The notes under the pieces: generated by a model
Databases searched by the model: none
What the model saw: only the letters and a program-made list of their open reading frames with translations
What the model was told of the DNA's origin: nothing
Shown: positions 1-9,429 of the stretch, piece by piece
How positions within the stretch are numbered: position 1 is the stretch's first letter
How the letters are laid out: each line of letters begins with the position of its first letter
Made by a program: the position numbers and the translations under genes
Origin: Clostridiales bacterium Firm_07
GTDB lineage: Bacteria; Bacillota; Clostridia; Oscillospirales; CAG-272
Length of the DNA stretch: 64,000 nucleotides
Reading direction: 5' to 3'
NCBI GenBank assembly: GCA_001604005.1
Contig: LVAM01000019.1
Span: 1 to 64,000, forward strand

Positions 1-17
1 CGACGCTCTTCCGATCT
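1..17. other. Illumina sequencing adapter remnant at contig end
   Basis: The first 17 bases, CGACGCTCTTCCGATCT, equal the 3' end of the standard Illumina TruSeq read-1 adapter. This is untrimmed library sequence and not genomic DNA. It marks position 1 as the physical end of an assembled contig. Native sequence begins at about position 18. Confidence 0.93.
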
Positions 18-66
18 AAAATCGCGCTCCGCGCCCTCGCCGCCGCGCCTTTCCCGCGCCGCGCGC

Positions 67-104
67 AAAAAGCCGCCCCGCACGGCAAGCGCCGTGCGGG
101 GCGG
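67..104 (-). terminator. Rho-independent terminator of the 2984-aa exoprotein gene
   Basis: A 14-bp GC-rich stem (73-86 with 91-104, loop AAGC) is followed on the minus strand by a run of five T (plus-strand A at 67-71). It lies 34 bases beyond the stop codon of the giant minus-strand gene and is placed to end its transcript. Confidence 0.85.
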
Positions 105-137
105 GGAAATTTGTTTATTTTCCACAAAAGCGGCTCA

Positions 138-3100
138 TTACGAAAGCGTCAGACGGTAAATGTACGTGACGCTGCTGCCCACCATCATCACGTAACCGTG
201 CGTCGAATCGGTCATTGTGATGTTCTCGGGCTCGTAAATGGTGTAACTGGTCAGCGGGATGTAAGCGACAATCTCGCCGTTCCAGTTGTACTTGACGATG
301 CAGTTGTTCTGGTGCCAGAGCATGTAGATATAATCGTCGTCGATCGTGCCCTGCTGAGAGGTGAACGTGGTGCCCAGCGCCAAGGTCTTGATGACCTTGA
401 CTATCGTGAAGTCGGCATCAAGGATCATAATCGAATGACCGCCGCTGACGTACGCCACGTATTGGTCTCTCGTCTCGTTGTAGGAGATCGAGTAGATGGA
501 GTAAGGCATCTTGATGATCTCACGCTCCACCACCGTGCCCGTGCCCGTAATGTCGCTCAAATTGAAGACCGAAACCATATCGTAGTTGGGCGAGTTGTGG
601 GCGATCAGCAGTTCGCCGGTCGTCGGGTTGTAGGTGATGCTGTTGTTGTGGTCCAGATCCATCGGCGCGGTGTACGCCACAACCTTGCCCGTGGAAGGAT
701 CAAACTTGACGAGGATCGTCGACTCGTGGTCGCCACTACGCAACGTGCCTTCTTCCAGTTGCGAGACATTCTGCATCGCAAGGTAGAAGTAACCGTCGAT
801 CAAGAGACCGCCCTGCGTGTATTTGTACACGGGATTGGTCAGCGTGATGGTCTTTTCCACCACAAGGTTGCCGTCGCCGTCCCAAATGTAGTGATCCACG
901 TCGTAGGTGCCGGTCAGCGTCAGGTTGCTGACGGTCTTATACCAGGCAAGGGTTGCCGTTTGCTTGGTCGCGTTGCTGTTCAGATACGAAGCAACGGCGG
1001 TTCTTTGCGCGTCGGCGTCTTCACCCGCGCCCGCAATGGCGGCGGCAATGCCGGCGTTCAGCGTCTCATTGGCGGCGTTGAACTGCACGTTGCATTTGCC
1101 GATGTCGGTAAAGGTCACGGTGTTCGCAAACGACACGTTGGAGAGAGCCGTAGGCACGCTTGTCGTGTAACGCACGGCGTAATTGACGGGAACGTAGAAC
1201 TTGCCTTCCGCGTATTCCGAGGTGTCGGCGGTAAAGGAGCTGTTTCCTGTCACCGCCAGTTGTGCGGAGCCCGAAACAAGGATGGGATACGCCGTGGCGG
1301 AGGTGGCTTTCTGCACCCAGTTGAGGTTGTTGATGGTGTTGCTGCCGGAGGTGTAGAAGCGCAACGCGTTGCCCACCGTGGCGGTTACCGTGTGTCCCGC
1401 GCCGTTGATGGTGATGCTCTTTTCGGTCACCGTCGCGGCGGAGGTCCAGTTGAAGTCGTCGCCCAGTGTCACCGTGCCGCCGTCAGGGCAAAGCGCCACG
1501 ACAGGGGCAAGGTTGGTCATCACGTTGGTGGCAAACGCCGTTCCGCCGCCGCTCTTCGTCACGGTCAAGGTCGCCGCCGCGCTCGCGGTGGTCTTCCACA
1601 CAAAGTTGGTGGAGGTGACTTGGGCGTTGTTGAAGTACACGTTGGAGGAAGTGTCAGCGCCGGCGTGGAGCACGGTCAGGTTGTTGATCGTGATGTCGGT
1701 GCCGATGAAGCGGAGTGCCGCGTCAACGGATTTCGAGGTGATGGTCTTGCTGTTGCCGTTGAAGGTGAAGGCGTTTTGGTTGGCAATGTTGAGCGCGCTG
1801 TTCAGCGTAACGTTCTTGAGCAGCGTCACCGTCGAGCCCGCGGGCGCAATGTTCAGCGCGTAGGGCAGGTTATTATAATAGGTAGTCTTGCCGCCGCTCG
1901 TCACCGAGACGTAAGCGTCCGCGGCGCCAGAGGTGGTCAGTGCCGGGTGCGCGAGATTCTGCCCGCACACCGTGTTCAGCAACTTGGTGCCGACCATCTT
2001 GCCGATCAGCAGCATATCGTCCGCCGTCCAGTGCGCGGTGTCGCTGTTGATATAGCCGACAGCCAGTTTCGCGCAGTCCACGGTGTAGACGTTGTCAAAT
2101 CTTTCCGCCATTTCCTGCTGCATCGCCGCAAACTTGTATTGGCTTTCGGTGTGCGTTCTGCCGAAGGAGTCGGAGATCTCGCCGATCACGAAAGGCATCT
2201 CGGAGAGATCTTCGCCGGTCAGATCGCCGAGCCCCGCGCGCATATCGTTCATCAGCGCCTCAAAGAGGGCGGGGTATGCGTACGGGCTGTCGAAATCGGT
2301 GATGTCGATCTCGATCTCATCGCCGTTGACAAGAACTTTGGAAACGTTGCGGTCGTCCTCGCCCTGCATCCAGAAGACGCCCTTGATGCTGATGTGGGTG
2401 TAGCCCGCCTCGCGCAACTGTTTGATGGCGTTCTGCATCACATCCATCAGGTTGTCATACTGTTTGCCGGAGAGATACTCGTTGTTTTTGCCGTAGGTTT
2501 CGAGGTAGGAAGGAGGCGTCCAAGAGCCCTCGCGGAAGTCGCCGCCGTTGGTGTTCTTCGTGCCGAACACGTCGGTCAGGTTGGTGGCGCCGTCCGCCCA
2601 TTTCACGATGCAGGCGTCACGGTCCACGGTGTTCGCCGTGCCGGTGTAATCGTCGCCGAGGTAATATTCGGAGAGCATAGCCGCCATACCGAACTCCGCG
2701 CCGATGCGCGCGCCGGTACGGTTGGCGCCAAGGCCTTTGGTCACGGGGACAAGGTCTTTCTTGTTGACAAATCCGCCGTATCCGTTGCCAGTAGCGGCAA
2801 TGCCGGTGTAGAGCACGTGCTCATAACTTTCGGTGTGCGCCGCGCTGAAAGCGGAGGTCATATCGCTGTAACCGGCGGCGTTGGATTGACCGGCGATCAC
2901 GTAGATATCGACCGCTTTCGGGCTGTACGTCGCGCCGAAGGCGGCGAGAACAGCGCGTTGTCTCGTGGAGTAACGCGAATAGCTGCCCTCAAAGCGGTTG
3001 AGATAATCGCCCACCTTGGAGGCGCGCACGTCGTTGAGCGCCACTTGCGCCACGTCTTTGACCGAACGCGCGTTGTTCTCGGGCGAGAAGTCCGCGTAAT

Positions 3101-6100
3101 AGCGCACGGTGCTGCCGTCCGTGGCGGTGTATTCCACGTAGAAGGCGGCGGCAAAGGTGCGATTGTAGTTGCCCTTCTTGATGTCGATCATCGAAGCGCA
3201 GATCGTCAGCGAATCGTCGTCTTCCACGGTGATGCCCGCAACGGCGGGAATGTCCAGATACACTTTTCCGGCGGCTTCAAGCGCCTCTTTGGTCAGCGTG
3301 ATGCCGTCCACCGTATAGTAGGTCAACGGAACGATCAGAGTGCCGTACTTGATGTCGGTACCGTCTTTCTTCAAACCGTTGACGGACTCGATAAATCCGG
3401 CGGGAACGGTGGAAGTGAAGCGGATGCCGGGGTGATCAAGGTTGAGGCGGATCGCCGCGCCGGTCTCCACTTCAATATTATTGTAGGCATAGTGACGGGA
3501 AACGCCGGGGAAACGCCAGGTGACATCATCGCTCATACCGCGTTTCAGGACGTCGCCGTAACCGTTAAGGGTAAAGGCATAGAGGTTGCAGACGGTGGTA
3601 TCGTCGTTGTTGGCGGTCCAGAAGAAGTGGTTGTCACCGCTGCTTCTGGTGCAGGTATAGTTGCCGCCGTAAATGTTGGCAACGTCGTTGGTCGAATCCG
3701 CAACGCCCACGCGGACAAGTCCGCCTGCGTTGCCTTCGGCGGGCGTGCCCTGTACAAAGGTGCCGCCGTAAACGTTGAGCGTCGTCTCGTTGGTTCCGTT
3801 ACCGACACGGACCATATAGTACGCGGTGGAAGAGAAGTAGCCGCCCAAAATGGTCATCGTACCGTTTGCGGGATACAGGAAGATATCCACGTCGTCCGTG
3901 CCGACAAAGGTGCCGCCTTTGATGGTGGTAACGCCCGATGCGGTCAGCATACGCTGAGCTCTCGAATTGAAGGTGCCGTTCGTAATGGTCACCGTGGAGG
4001 CGTTTTTGATATTGAAGAGCGAGTTTTCGGCAGCGGTGTCATCGGTCTTATAGAAGGTACCGCCGGTCACGGTGATGGTGGCGGCGTTTACGCCTTCCGC
4101 GTAGATCGCCGCGCCGCGCGTGTGAATGGTACCGCCGGTCACGGTGATGGTGGCGCCGGCGGAAGTGCCGATGCCGCGGAAGGTACCGTCAAGAGGAGCG
4201 TTCTCCTCGTTGGAAGCGGTGCCGGTGATGGTACCGCCGTTCATCGTGATGGTTGCGGCGGCGACGTTGTTCCACACGGCAAGGCCGGAGGCGTTGGCGC
4301 CCGATTGCAGGTAACCGTCGTTGATGGTGAGCGTGATCGGTGCGCTCAATTCCGCAACGCGAGCGTCGGAAATGAGGTTGGCGTTGCGCTCGATCACCAG
4401 CGTGCCTGTGGCAGAGCCGGAAGCGACGATCACGCGGCCGTTGCCGCCCGCGGATCTCATCGTCAGGGTGTTTGCCGTGCCGCCCAGCGTCACGGTGCCC
4501 TTGGTGTTGGCGTGGTTGTAGAATTCCAACGTGTCGCCGGTGGAAGTGTAGGTACCGGATTTGATGTTCAAAGATCCGGCGGTGCGGAAGCGGAAGATCT
4601 TGTTTACGCCCGAGACCGTGATGTTTTCAAAGTTGGCGGTGTAAGATTTGTTCGCGTCAAGGTCGAAAACGTCGTTGGAAGAGGCGGGGGCGGTAAAGGT
4701 GCCGCCGGTGACGTTGAGGTTGGCGCCCTGCGAGAAGAGCAGGCGCGACGCACCCGAGCGGAAAGTGCCGCCCGAGATGTTGATGGTACCGACCGAGCCG
4801 CCGACAAGGCAGGCGGCGTTATAATCGACGGAGCCGAACGTACCGCCCGTGATGGTGGTTACGGTGCTGCCGCCGTTTTGCCAGAACATATGATCGGCGC
4901 CGGTGGTGACAAACGTACCGCCGGAGATGTTCAGCGTGGTGGTGGTACCGAGATACAGAGTGCGGCTGGTTGAACTGAAACTGGGCGAGCCGGAGATGGT
5001 CAACGCGGCGCCGGTCACATTGCGGTTGAACCAGACGCAGGAATACGCGCCTTCGGCGGAGAACGTGCCGCCCGAGATCGTAAAGGAAGCGGGGGCGCCG
5101 CCCGTCATAGAGAAGATGCCGTCGGCATAAGTCACTGCGCCTTCCACTTTGGTGCCGGCGTTTTCACTTCTGAAAGTACCGCCCGAAATGTCGATGTTAC
5201 AGCCTCCCACGGTGATGCAGATCGTCGCGCTGGATTCGGCGTAAAGGGTAGGCGTGCCGGAGATTGTGAGATCCGCCGCGGTGCTTTGAATGAGAACGGC
5301 AAGCTGGTTGATGGCGTTGATCTCCGCGTCGCCCGAAATGGTGATCGAGGATCCGACGGAAGTGCCGATGCCGCGGTTACCGGAAATCGTGCCGCCCGAA
5401 ACCGAGATCGAGCCTGCGCCGTTGTTCGACCAAATGCCGAAAGCGCCGACGTCGATGGAGCCCGCCGTCATCGTGACGGTGCCCGCGGAGCCCATATTGA
5501 CGCCGCGTGCGGCGGTCGCCGAGAGCGCCGCGCCCGCGAGATTGATGACGGGGTGTTTGGCAGTGCCGCCCGTTGTGTAAACGCAGGCATAATCGCTGTC
5601 GTCGGTGATCGTTTCAATCGTGCCGCCGCTCAGGTTCAGCGTGGACGAGGAGGAAACTTCGATCACGTTGTGCGCGCCGGTGACGGCGGCATTGTCCGAG
5701 ATCGTAACGGTCACGTCCGCGTTCAGCGTCAAGGCGTTGGCGTTCGCGGAAGTCACCGACGCGTTGCCTTCAATGATCAGCGAGCCTGTGCCCGACCAGT
5801 AAATGGCGTCTTTGCTGCCGGTTTGCGAGAGCGTTGCGTTGCCGCTGATCGTCACGTCGGAAGCGCCGGACTGCGTGTAAATGACGGGGTTCGACGTGCC
5901 GGTGGAAGTGAGCGACGCGTCGTCTTCGATCGTGACGGTGGTCGCGTGACGCAGATTAAGAATATAATCGGAAGAAGTAAGAGTCGCCGAATCGGAGATC
6001 GTCAGCGTGGAGCCGGCGCCTTCCATATAGACCGCCGCGCCGGTACCCGCGGAAATTGCCGAGGTGCCGGAAATTTCAATCTCGGTTCCGCCTTTCGTGA

Positions 6101-9092
6101 CGTAGATCACGTTGCTGGCGGAATCGGTGGAAAGCGAGGCGTTATAAATGGTGACGGGCGTGGCGGGAGCGACGCCCTCGATAAAGAGCGAGTTGGCGGA
6201 GGAAACGATGGTGCAGTTGCTAAGCGAAATCGCCGCGCCTTTGGAAGAACCGACCGCACGGTTGGAGTTTTCAATGCGGCCGCCCGAAATGGTGATGGTC
6301 GCGCGGACGGTTTCATTGTCGGTGTCGTTGTTGACGTTGTTCCAAATGCCGAAACCGCCCACCGAAATGGTGCCCGCCGTCATCGTCAGCGTGCCGGCGG
6401 AGGACATCGTAACGCCGCGTCCGTTTGTCGAGGAGAGCGTAACGCCGCCGAGATTGATGGTGGAAGCGCCCTGATCGTAAATGCAGGAGGCGGAAGCGGA
6501 GTTCGAAATGGTGCCGCCATTGAGGTTAAACGTACAAGCCGCGCCGGTGCAGATGGTTTGATCCGCGCCCGTCATCGTGCCTGCCGTCATCGTCAGCGTG
6601 CCGGCGTGCGAGAAGTTGAAAACGCGCCAAGCGGAGGTAAAAGCGGGAGCGGGGGTTTCCGCATCGCCGTCGTCTTCGATGACAAAGTCAACGCCCGCAA
6701 CGGAGCTCTGATACACGGCGGCGTATGCACCGGTAGAGGTGAACGTGCCGCCCGTGATGGAAAGGGAAGCGGGAACGGCGGCAAAATCGAAAACTGCGCT
6801 GACGTATGCTTTGCTGGTGCCCGCGCGTGCGCCGGAGAGCGTGCCGCCGGTGATGGACAAGTTTGCGGAGGTGGCGGCGCTCAACACAGCGACGACGGAG
6901 CCGCCGTTGGCTTGGAGCGTGCCGCCCGAAATGGTCACGTTACCGGTCGCGTTGGCATTGTAATATTTCAGCGCGTTGCCGGTGGTGGCGGTGTAAGAAC
7001 CGGATTTGATGTTCAGCGTGCCGCTGGTTCTGTACATAAACACGCCCGCGGCGCCCGTAACCGTGATATTTTCAAAGTTGGCGGTATAGGTTTTGTTCGC
7101 GCCGGAAAGGTCGAAAACGCCGTATGCGCCCGTGGCGACGTTGTGGTATTCGCCGCCCGTGACGTTGAGGTTTGCGCCCTCGGAGAAGATGAGGCGGGAA
7201 TATTTGCTGCGGAAAACGCCGCCCTGGATGTTGACGGTGCCATAGGAACCGCCCACAAGACAGCTGCTGTTGGCAACGTCGTCAGAGCCGAACGTGCCGC
7301 CCGTGATGGTGATCACGGGTGCGCCGCCGTTCTGCCAGATCATATTCTCGTTGGCACTGGTGACGAAATCACCGCCCGAGATGTTGATCGTGGTGTTTTT
7401 GTTTATACTGAATATACGATACGCGGTGCGGAAGACGGGGGGATTTTCGGGATCAGCCGCGCTGACGTCGAGCGTAACGCCCGCCACGTCGGAAAAATAA
7501 GTGGCGGCAAAAGCGCCGGTCGACGTAAACGAACCGCCGCTGACGGTAAAGGAGGTGGGAACTTTGGTAAAGCAGAAAATCGCGGAAGCGGGAGCGGAGG
7601 AGGTGCCCGGTTTGGCGCTCTCCATAGTACCGCCCGAAACGTTAAGGGTAACGCCCGCCACGGTAACGTAGAAAACGTCGCCCGCGCCGGAGCAAGTGAT
7701 CGTGCCGCCCGAAACCGTAATCGTGCCGGCAGTGCCTTCCATCATAATGCCGTGCGCGCCGGAGGAAGGCGTAATGGTGCCGCCCGAAACCTCGATGGAA
7801 GAGCCGACGGAAGTACCGACGGCGCGGTTGCCTGCGCGGGAAATGGAGCCGCCTTGTATCTTAATGCTGCCCGCGCCGTTGTTGGACCAGATGCCGAAAG
7901 AGCCGACGCTGATATCGCCGTCCGTCATCGTGATGGTGCCCGCGGAGCTCATGGTGATGCCGCGCGCGTTGGTGGCGGAAAGCGTGGCACCCGCAATATT
8001 GATGGCGGGCGTTTGAGCGGCGGCGCCCGACGTGGAAATGCAGGAATAGGAAGAAGAGCCGGTCGTGGTGATCGTGCCGCCGTTCAGATTGAGCGTGGGC
8101 GAGGCAGAGGTCGTGATCGCGTGCGCGTTGGCGCTTGCGGTCAGCGTGCCGCCCGAGATCGTGATGGTCTGGTTGGCGGTGATATCCATCACCTGCGCGC
8201 CGGAGGAGGTAAAGGTGCCGCCCGAAATGTTGAGGGCACCGCCCTCTTTGCGGCAGTTAAAGAGGAATTTGGGCGAGGTGTATGTGCCGCCCGCAATATT
8301 CAGCGTGCCCGCTGTGTTGAAATCGAAAAGCGCGGCAGCGCTTGAACCGGTACGCGTAAAGGAGACGGATGCATCGTTCTCGTTGATGGAAACCGTTCCC
8401 GAGGTTGCGTTGTCAAACCAAATGCCGTTTTGCTTGCTGATATTAAACGTGCCGCCCGAAATTTCACATGTACCGGTGAAAGCGCCGGGCACACGGATGA
8501 TTGCGCGGCTGTTGGCGGCATCGTAGAAAGTACCGCCTTTGATGTACAGTTTACCCGTTCCTTGCACGTCAAACATCAGGTTGTTCACACCGGAAGGACC
8601 GAGAACGGCATGATATTCGCCGCCGTCGATCGTCACGGTGCTTTTGCTGATCATAAATGTCTGCGTGAAAGAGCCTGTGGTATAGGTTTCCGCATCGGTC
8701 AGGTTGCAATCTTTCAGCGTCAGATTACCGGTTGCGGTGCCGCAATAGAAAGCGTATCTGATGTTGCCCGCAACGAGATCGACCCCTTCGATCCAAACGG
8801 TCTCTTTTGGGTTGATGCAGTTGTTCAGTGTCAGTGTAACACCGTCTTCCGCCAAGATCTTGACGGGCTTGGAGATCACCAACTCGGAACTGATCGTCTC
8901 ATTTTCCGTGATGGTGATGGTGTTGGTGTCACCGAATTCGCTGGTGCCGCTCGATGCCGCAATGGCGTCGGCAAGCGTGGGGTAGGAGTTGCCGTTCAGA
9001 GAGCAGGTCGCAGAAGCCGCCAGTGCCGTCAGACACAAAAGGGCGGTCAGGAGTACTGCCAGGAACAGCAAGTGCTTAAAGCGTGTTTTCAT
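138..9092 (-). CDS. Giant secreted beta-helix / SGNH-esterase-like / propeller protein (paralogue 1)
   Basis: A 2984-aa exoprotein. The start is the ATG at 9092, 9 bases after an AGGAGG ribosome site; this removes a 24-residue in-frame extension. Residues 1-27 are a signal peptide (MKTR, hydrophobic core, ending LAASA). About 30-1850 are short rungs with recurring ISGGT-type turns, a right-handed parallel beta-helix pattern. About 1860-2000 form a module containing GIRFTSTV and TICASMI that is shared with both neighbours. About 2060-2380 form an SGNH hydrolase of the sialate-O-acetylesterase type: GQSN with the nucleophile Ser (about 2066), WMQGE, and an AHW His block (about 2350). More helix rungs follow, then from about 2745 a propeller-like region with YNPTTGELL and DYIYMLWHQN. 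No sorting motif, S-layer domain or membrane anchor is visible, so release into the medium is likely. Removal of O-acetyl groups from a glycan is inferred; the substrate is unknown. It is transcribed alone. Confidence 0.85.
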   Translation of the reverse strand: MKTRFKHLLFLAVLLTALLCLTALAASATCSLNGNSYPTLADAIAASSGTSEFGDTNTITITENETISSELVISKPVKILAEDGVTLTLNNCINPKETVWIEGVDLVAGNIRYAFYCGTATGNLTLKDCNLTDAETYTTGSFTQTFMISKSTVTIDGGEYHAVLGPSGVNNLMFDVQGTGKLYIKGGTFYDAANSRAIIRVPGAFTGTCEISGGTFNISKQNGIWFDNATSGTVSINENDASVSFTRTGSSAAALFDFNTAGTLNIAGGTYTSPKFLFNCRKEGGALNISGGTFTSSGAQVMDITANQTITISGGTLTASANAHAITTSASPTLNLNGGTITTTGSSSYSCISTSGAAAQTPAINIAGATLSATNARGITMSSAGTITMTDGDISVGSFGIWSNNGAGSIKIQGGSISRAGNRAVGTSVGSSIEVSGGTITPSSGAHGIMMEGTAGTITVSGGTITCSGAGDVFYVTVAGVTLNVSGGTMESAKPGTSSAPASAIFCFTKVPTSFTVSGGSFTSTGAFAATYFSDVAGVTLDVSAADPENPPVFRTAYRIFSINKNTTINISGGDFVTSANENMIWQNGGAPVITITGGTFGSDDVANSSCLVGGSYGTVNIQGGVFRSKYSRLIFSEGANLNVTGGEYHNVATGAYGVFDLSGANKTYTANFENITVTGAAGVFMYRTSGTLNIKSGSYTATTGNALKYYNANATGNVTISGGTLQANGGSVVAVLSAATSANLSITGGTLSGARAGTSKAYVSAVFDFAAVPASLSITGGTFTSTGAYAAVYQSSVAGVDFVIEDDGDAETPAPAFTSAWRVFNFSHAGTLTMTAGTMTGADQTICTGAACTFNLNGGTISNSASASCIYDQGASTINLGGVTLSSTNGRGVTMSSAGTLTMTAGTISVGGFGIWNNVNNDTDNETVRATITISGGRIENSNRAVGSSKGAAISLSNCTIVSSANSLFIEGVAPATPVTIYNASLSTDSASNVIYVTKGGTEIEISGTSAISAGTGAAVYMEGAGSTLTISDSATLTSSDYILNLRHATTVTIEDDASLTSTGTSNPVIYTQSGASDVTISGNATLSQTGSKDAIYWSGTGSLIIEGNASVTSANANALTLNADVTVTISDNAAVTGAHNVIEVSSSSTLNLSGGTIETITDDSDYACVYTTGGTAKHPVINLAGAALSATAARGVNMGSAGTVTMTAGSIDVGAFGIWSNNGAGSISVSGGTISGNRGIGTSVGSSITISGDAEINAINQLAVLIQSTAADLTISGTPTLYAESSATICITVGGCNIDISGGTFRSENAGTKVEGAVTYADGIFSMTGGAPASFTISGGTFSAEGAYSCVWFNRNVTGAALTISGSPSFSSTSRTLYLGTTTTLNISGGTFVTTGADHMFWQNGGSTVTTITGGTFGSVDYNAACLVGGSVGTINISGGTFRSGASRLLFSQGANLNVTGGTFTAPASSNDVFDLDANKSYTANFENITVSGVNKIFRFRTAGSLNIKSGTYTSTGDTLEFYNHANTKGTVTLGGTANTLTMRSAGGNGRVIVASGSATGTLVIERNANLISDARVAELSAPITLTINDGYLQSGANASGLAVWNNVAAATITMNGGTITGTASNEENAPLDGTFRGIGTSAGATITVTGGTIHTRGAAIYAEGVNAATITVTGGTFYKTDDTAAENSLFNIKNASTVTITNGTFNSRAQRMLTASGVTTIKGGTFVGTDDVDIFLYPANGTMTILGGYFSSTAYYMVRVGNGTNETTLNVYGGTFVQGTPAEGNAGGLVRVGVADSTNDVANIYGGNYTCTRSSGDNHFFWTANNDDTTVCNLYAFTLNGYGDVLKRGMSDDVTWRFPGVSRHYAYNNIEVETGAAIRLNLDHPGIRFTSTVPAGFIESVNGLKKDGTDIKYGTLIVPLTYYTVDGITLTKEALEAAGKVYLDIPAVAGITVEDDDSLTICASMIDIKKGNYNRTFAAAFYVEYTATDGSTVRYYADFSPENNARSVKDVAQVALNDVRASKVGDYLNRFEGSYSRYSTRQRAVLAAFGATYSPKAVDIYVIAGQSNAAGYSDMTSAFSAAHTESYEHVLYTGIAATGNGYGGFVNKKDLVPVTKGLGANRTGARIGAEFGMAAMLSEYYLGDDYTGTANTVDRDACIVKWADGATNLTDVFGTKNTNGGDFREGSWTPPSYLETYGKNNEYLSGKQYDNLMDVMQNAIKQLREAGYTHISIKGVFWMQGEDDRNVSKVLVNGDEIEIDITDFDSPYAYPALFEALMNDMRAGLGDLTGEDLSEMPFVIGEISDSFGRTHTESQYKFAAMQQEMAERFDNVYTVDCAKLAVGYINSDTAHWTADDMLLIGKMVGTKLLNTVCGQNLAHPALTTSGAADAYVSVTSGGKTTYYNNLPYALNIAPAGSTVTLLKNVTLNSALNIANQNAFTFNGNSKTITSKSVDAALRFIGTDITINNLTVLHAGADTSSNVYFNNAQVTSTNFVWKTTASAAATLTVTKSGGGTAFATNVMTNLAPVVALCPDGGTVTLGDDFNWTSAATVTEKSITINGAGHTVTATVGNALRFYTSGSNTINNLNWVQKATSATAYPILVSGSAQLAVTGNSSFTADTSEYAEGKFYVPVNYAVRYTTSVPTALSNVSFANTVTFTDIGKCNVQFNAANETLNAGIAAAIAGAGEDADAQRTAVASYLNSNATKQTATLAWYKTVSNLTLTGTYDVDHYIWDGDGNLVVEKTITLTNPVYKYTQGGLLIDGYFYLAMQNVSQLEEGTLRSGDHESTILVKFDPSTGKVVAYTAPMDLDHNNSITYNPTTGELLIAHNSPNYDMVSVFNLSDITGTGTVVEREIIKMPYSIYSISYNETRDQYVAYVSGGHSIMILDADFTIVKVIKTLALGTTFTSQQGTIDDDYIYMLWHQNNCIVKYNWNGEIVAYIPLTSYTIYEPENITMTDSTHGYVMMVGSSVTYIYRLTLS
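4410..5595 (-). repeat. Large internal duplication in paralogue 1, downstream copy
   Basis: A stretch of about 390 residues that repeats the order of 6890-8060 within the same protein. In order it holds a VGAFGIWSNNGAG segment, a CNIDISGGTF segment, a WQNGG segment, a CLVGGS segment, an SYTANFENITV segment and a LNIKSGTYT segment. The copies are clearly diverged. Boundaries are judged from the protein and are approximate. Confidence 0.7.
6890..8060 (-). repeat. Large internal duplication in paralogue 1, upstream copy
   Basis: Partner of 4410-5595, with the matching segments in the same order: VGSFGIWSNNGAG, VTLNVSGGTM, WQNGGAP, CLVGGS, TYTANFENITV and LNIKSGSYT. A third, partial copy of the GIW segment lies near 6220-6480, and a related one occurs in the second paralogue (GFAVWSN). 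The beta-helix evidently grew by copying blocks of many rungs. Confidence 0.7.
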
Positions 9093-9181
9093 CTTTTCCT
9101 CCTTGTGCTTTCGCAAAAAGTGTGAGACAATATCAAATGACGCATTCGGTATCACTCGGCGCACTGGCTTCGCCGTCCGAA

Positions 9182-9196
9182 GGACAGAGAATGTCC
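9182..9196 (-). other. 5' leader hairpin of paralogue 1
   Basis: GGACA and TGTCC pair around a 5-base loop, about 16 bases downstream of the predicted transcription start. A second weak CGGCG/CGCCG pairing lies near 9158-9175. Either could stabilise the mRNA; this is inference. Apart from these, the promoter and the terminator of the next gene, nothing is seen in the 337-base gap 9093-9429. Confidence 0.35.
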
Positions 9197-9218
9197 ATTT
9201 AATAATAATCTATTCTCA

Positions 9219-9247
9219 ATTCTATCACAATCACATTTGAAAAACAA
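9219..9247 (-). promoter_or_regulatory. Candidate sigma-A promoter of paralogue 1
   Basis: On the minus strand, TTGTTT (9242-9247) and TAGAAT (9219-9224) are separated by exactly 17 bases. This predicts a start near 9212 and a leader of about 120 bases before the ATG at 9092. Confidence 0.5.
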
Positions 9248-9354
9248 GCGAAAAATGCAAAAATTTGCCTTATTGAAAAAAATCGGCGTTTTATCTAAAT
9301 CAAGAGAAAAGTTTTTGTATGATTTTTTCATCACGCCCTGCGCCCGAAAAAGAT

Positions 9355-9395
9355 GCCCCATATGTGCGGTTTTCCGCACATATGGGGCGTTTTTT
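9355..9395. terminator. Terminator of paralogue 2 (bidirectional)
   Basis: A 15-bp perfect stem (9355-9369 with 9374-9388, loop TTTT) is flanked by T runs on both strands. For the minus-strand gene ending at 9430 the run is the five A at 9347-9351; on the plus strand it is TTTTTT at 9390-9395. Confidence 0.85.
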
Positions 9396-9429
9396 CGATA
9401 CTGTTTTGGGGGATAATTGCTTTTTGGAC

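Noticed and set aside
111-4973. A 1620-codon open frame on the plus strand, opposite the first giant protein (and similar ones at 5286-8345, 10291-12258 and 12403-14100).
   Set aside because: These are shadows of GC-rich, repetitive coding sequence on the other strand. The products are rich in Arg, His and Gly without any domain, and no ribosome site or promoter fits.
4126-8060. Short recurring GGT-rung DNA as a CRISPR array.
   Set aside because: The repeats are diverged, lie in one open reading frame at irregular spacing and encode beta-helix rungs. No cas genes are present.
9355-9388. The perfect inverted repeat read as an insertion-sequence end or attachment site.
   Set aside because: It has T runs on both sides and lies just after a gene, so it is a terminator. 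No transposase or integrase is present in the window.
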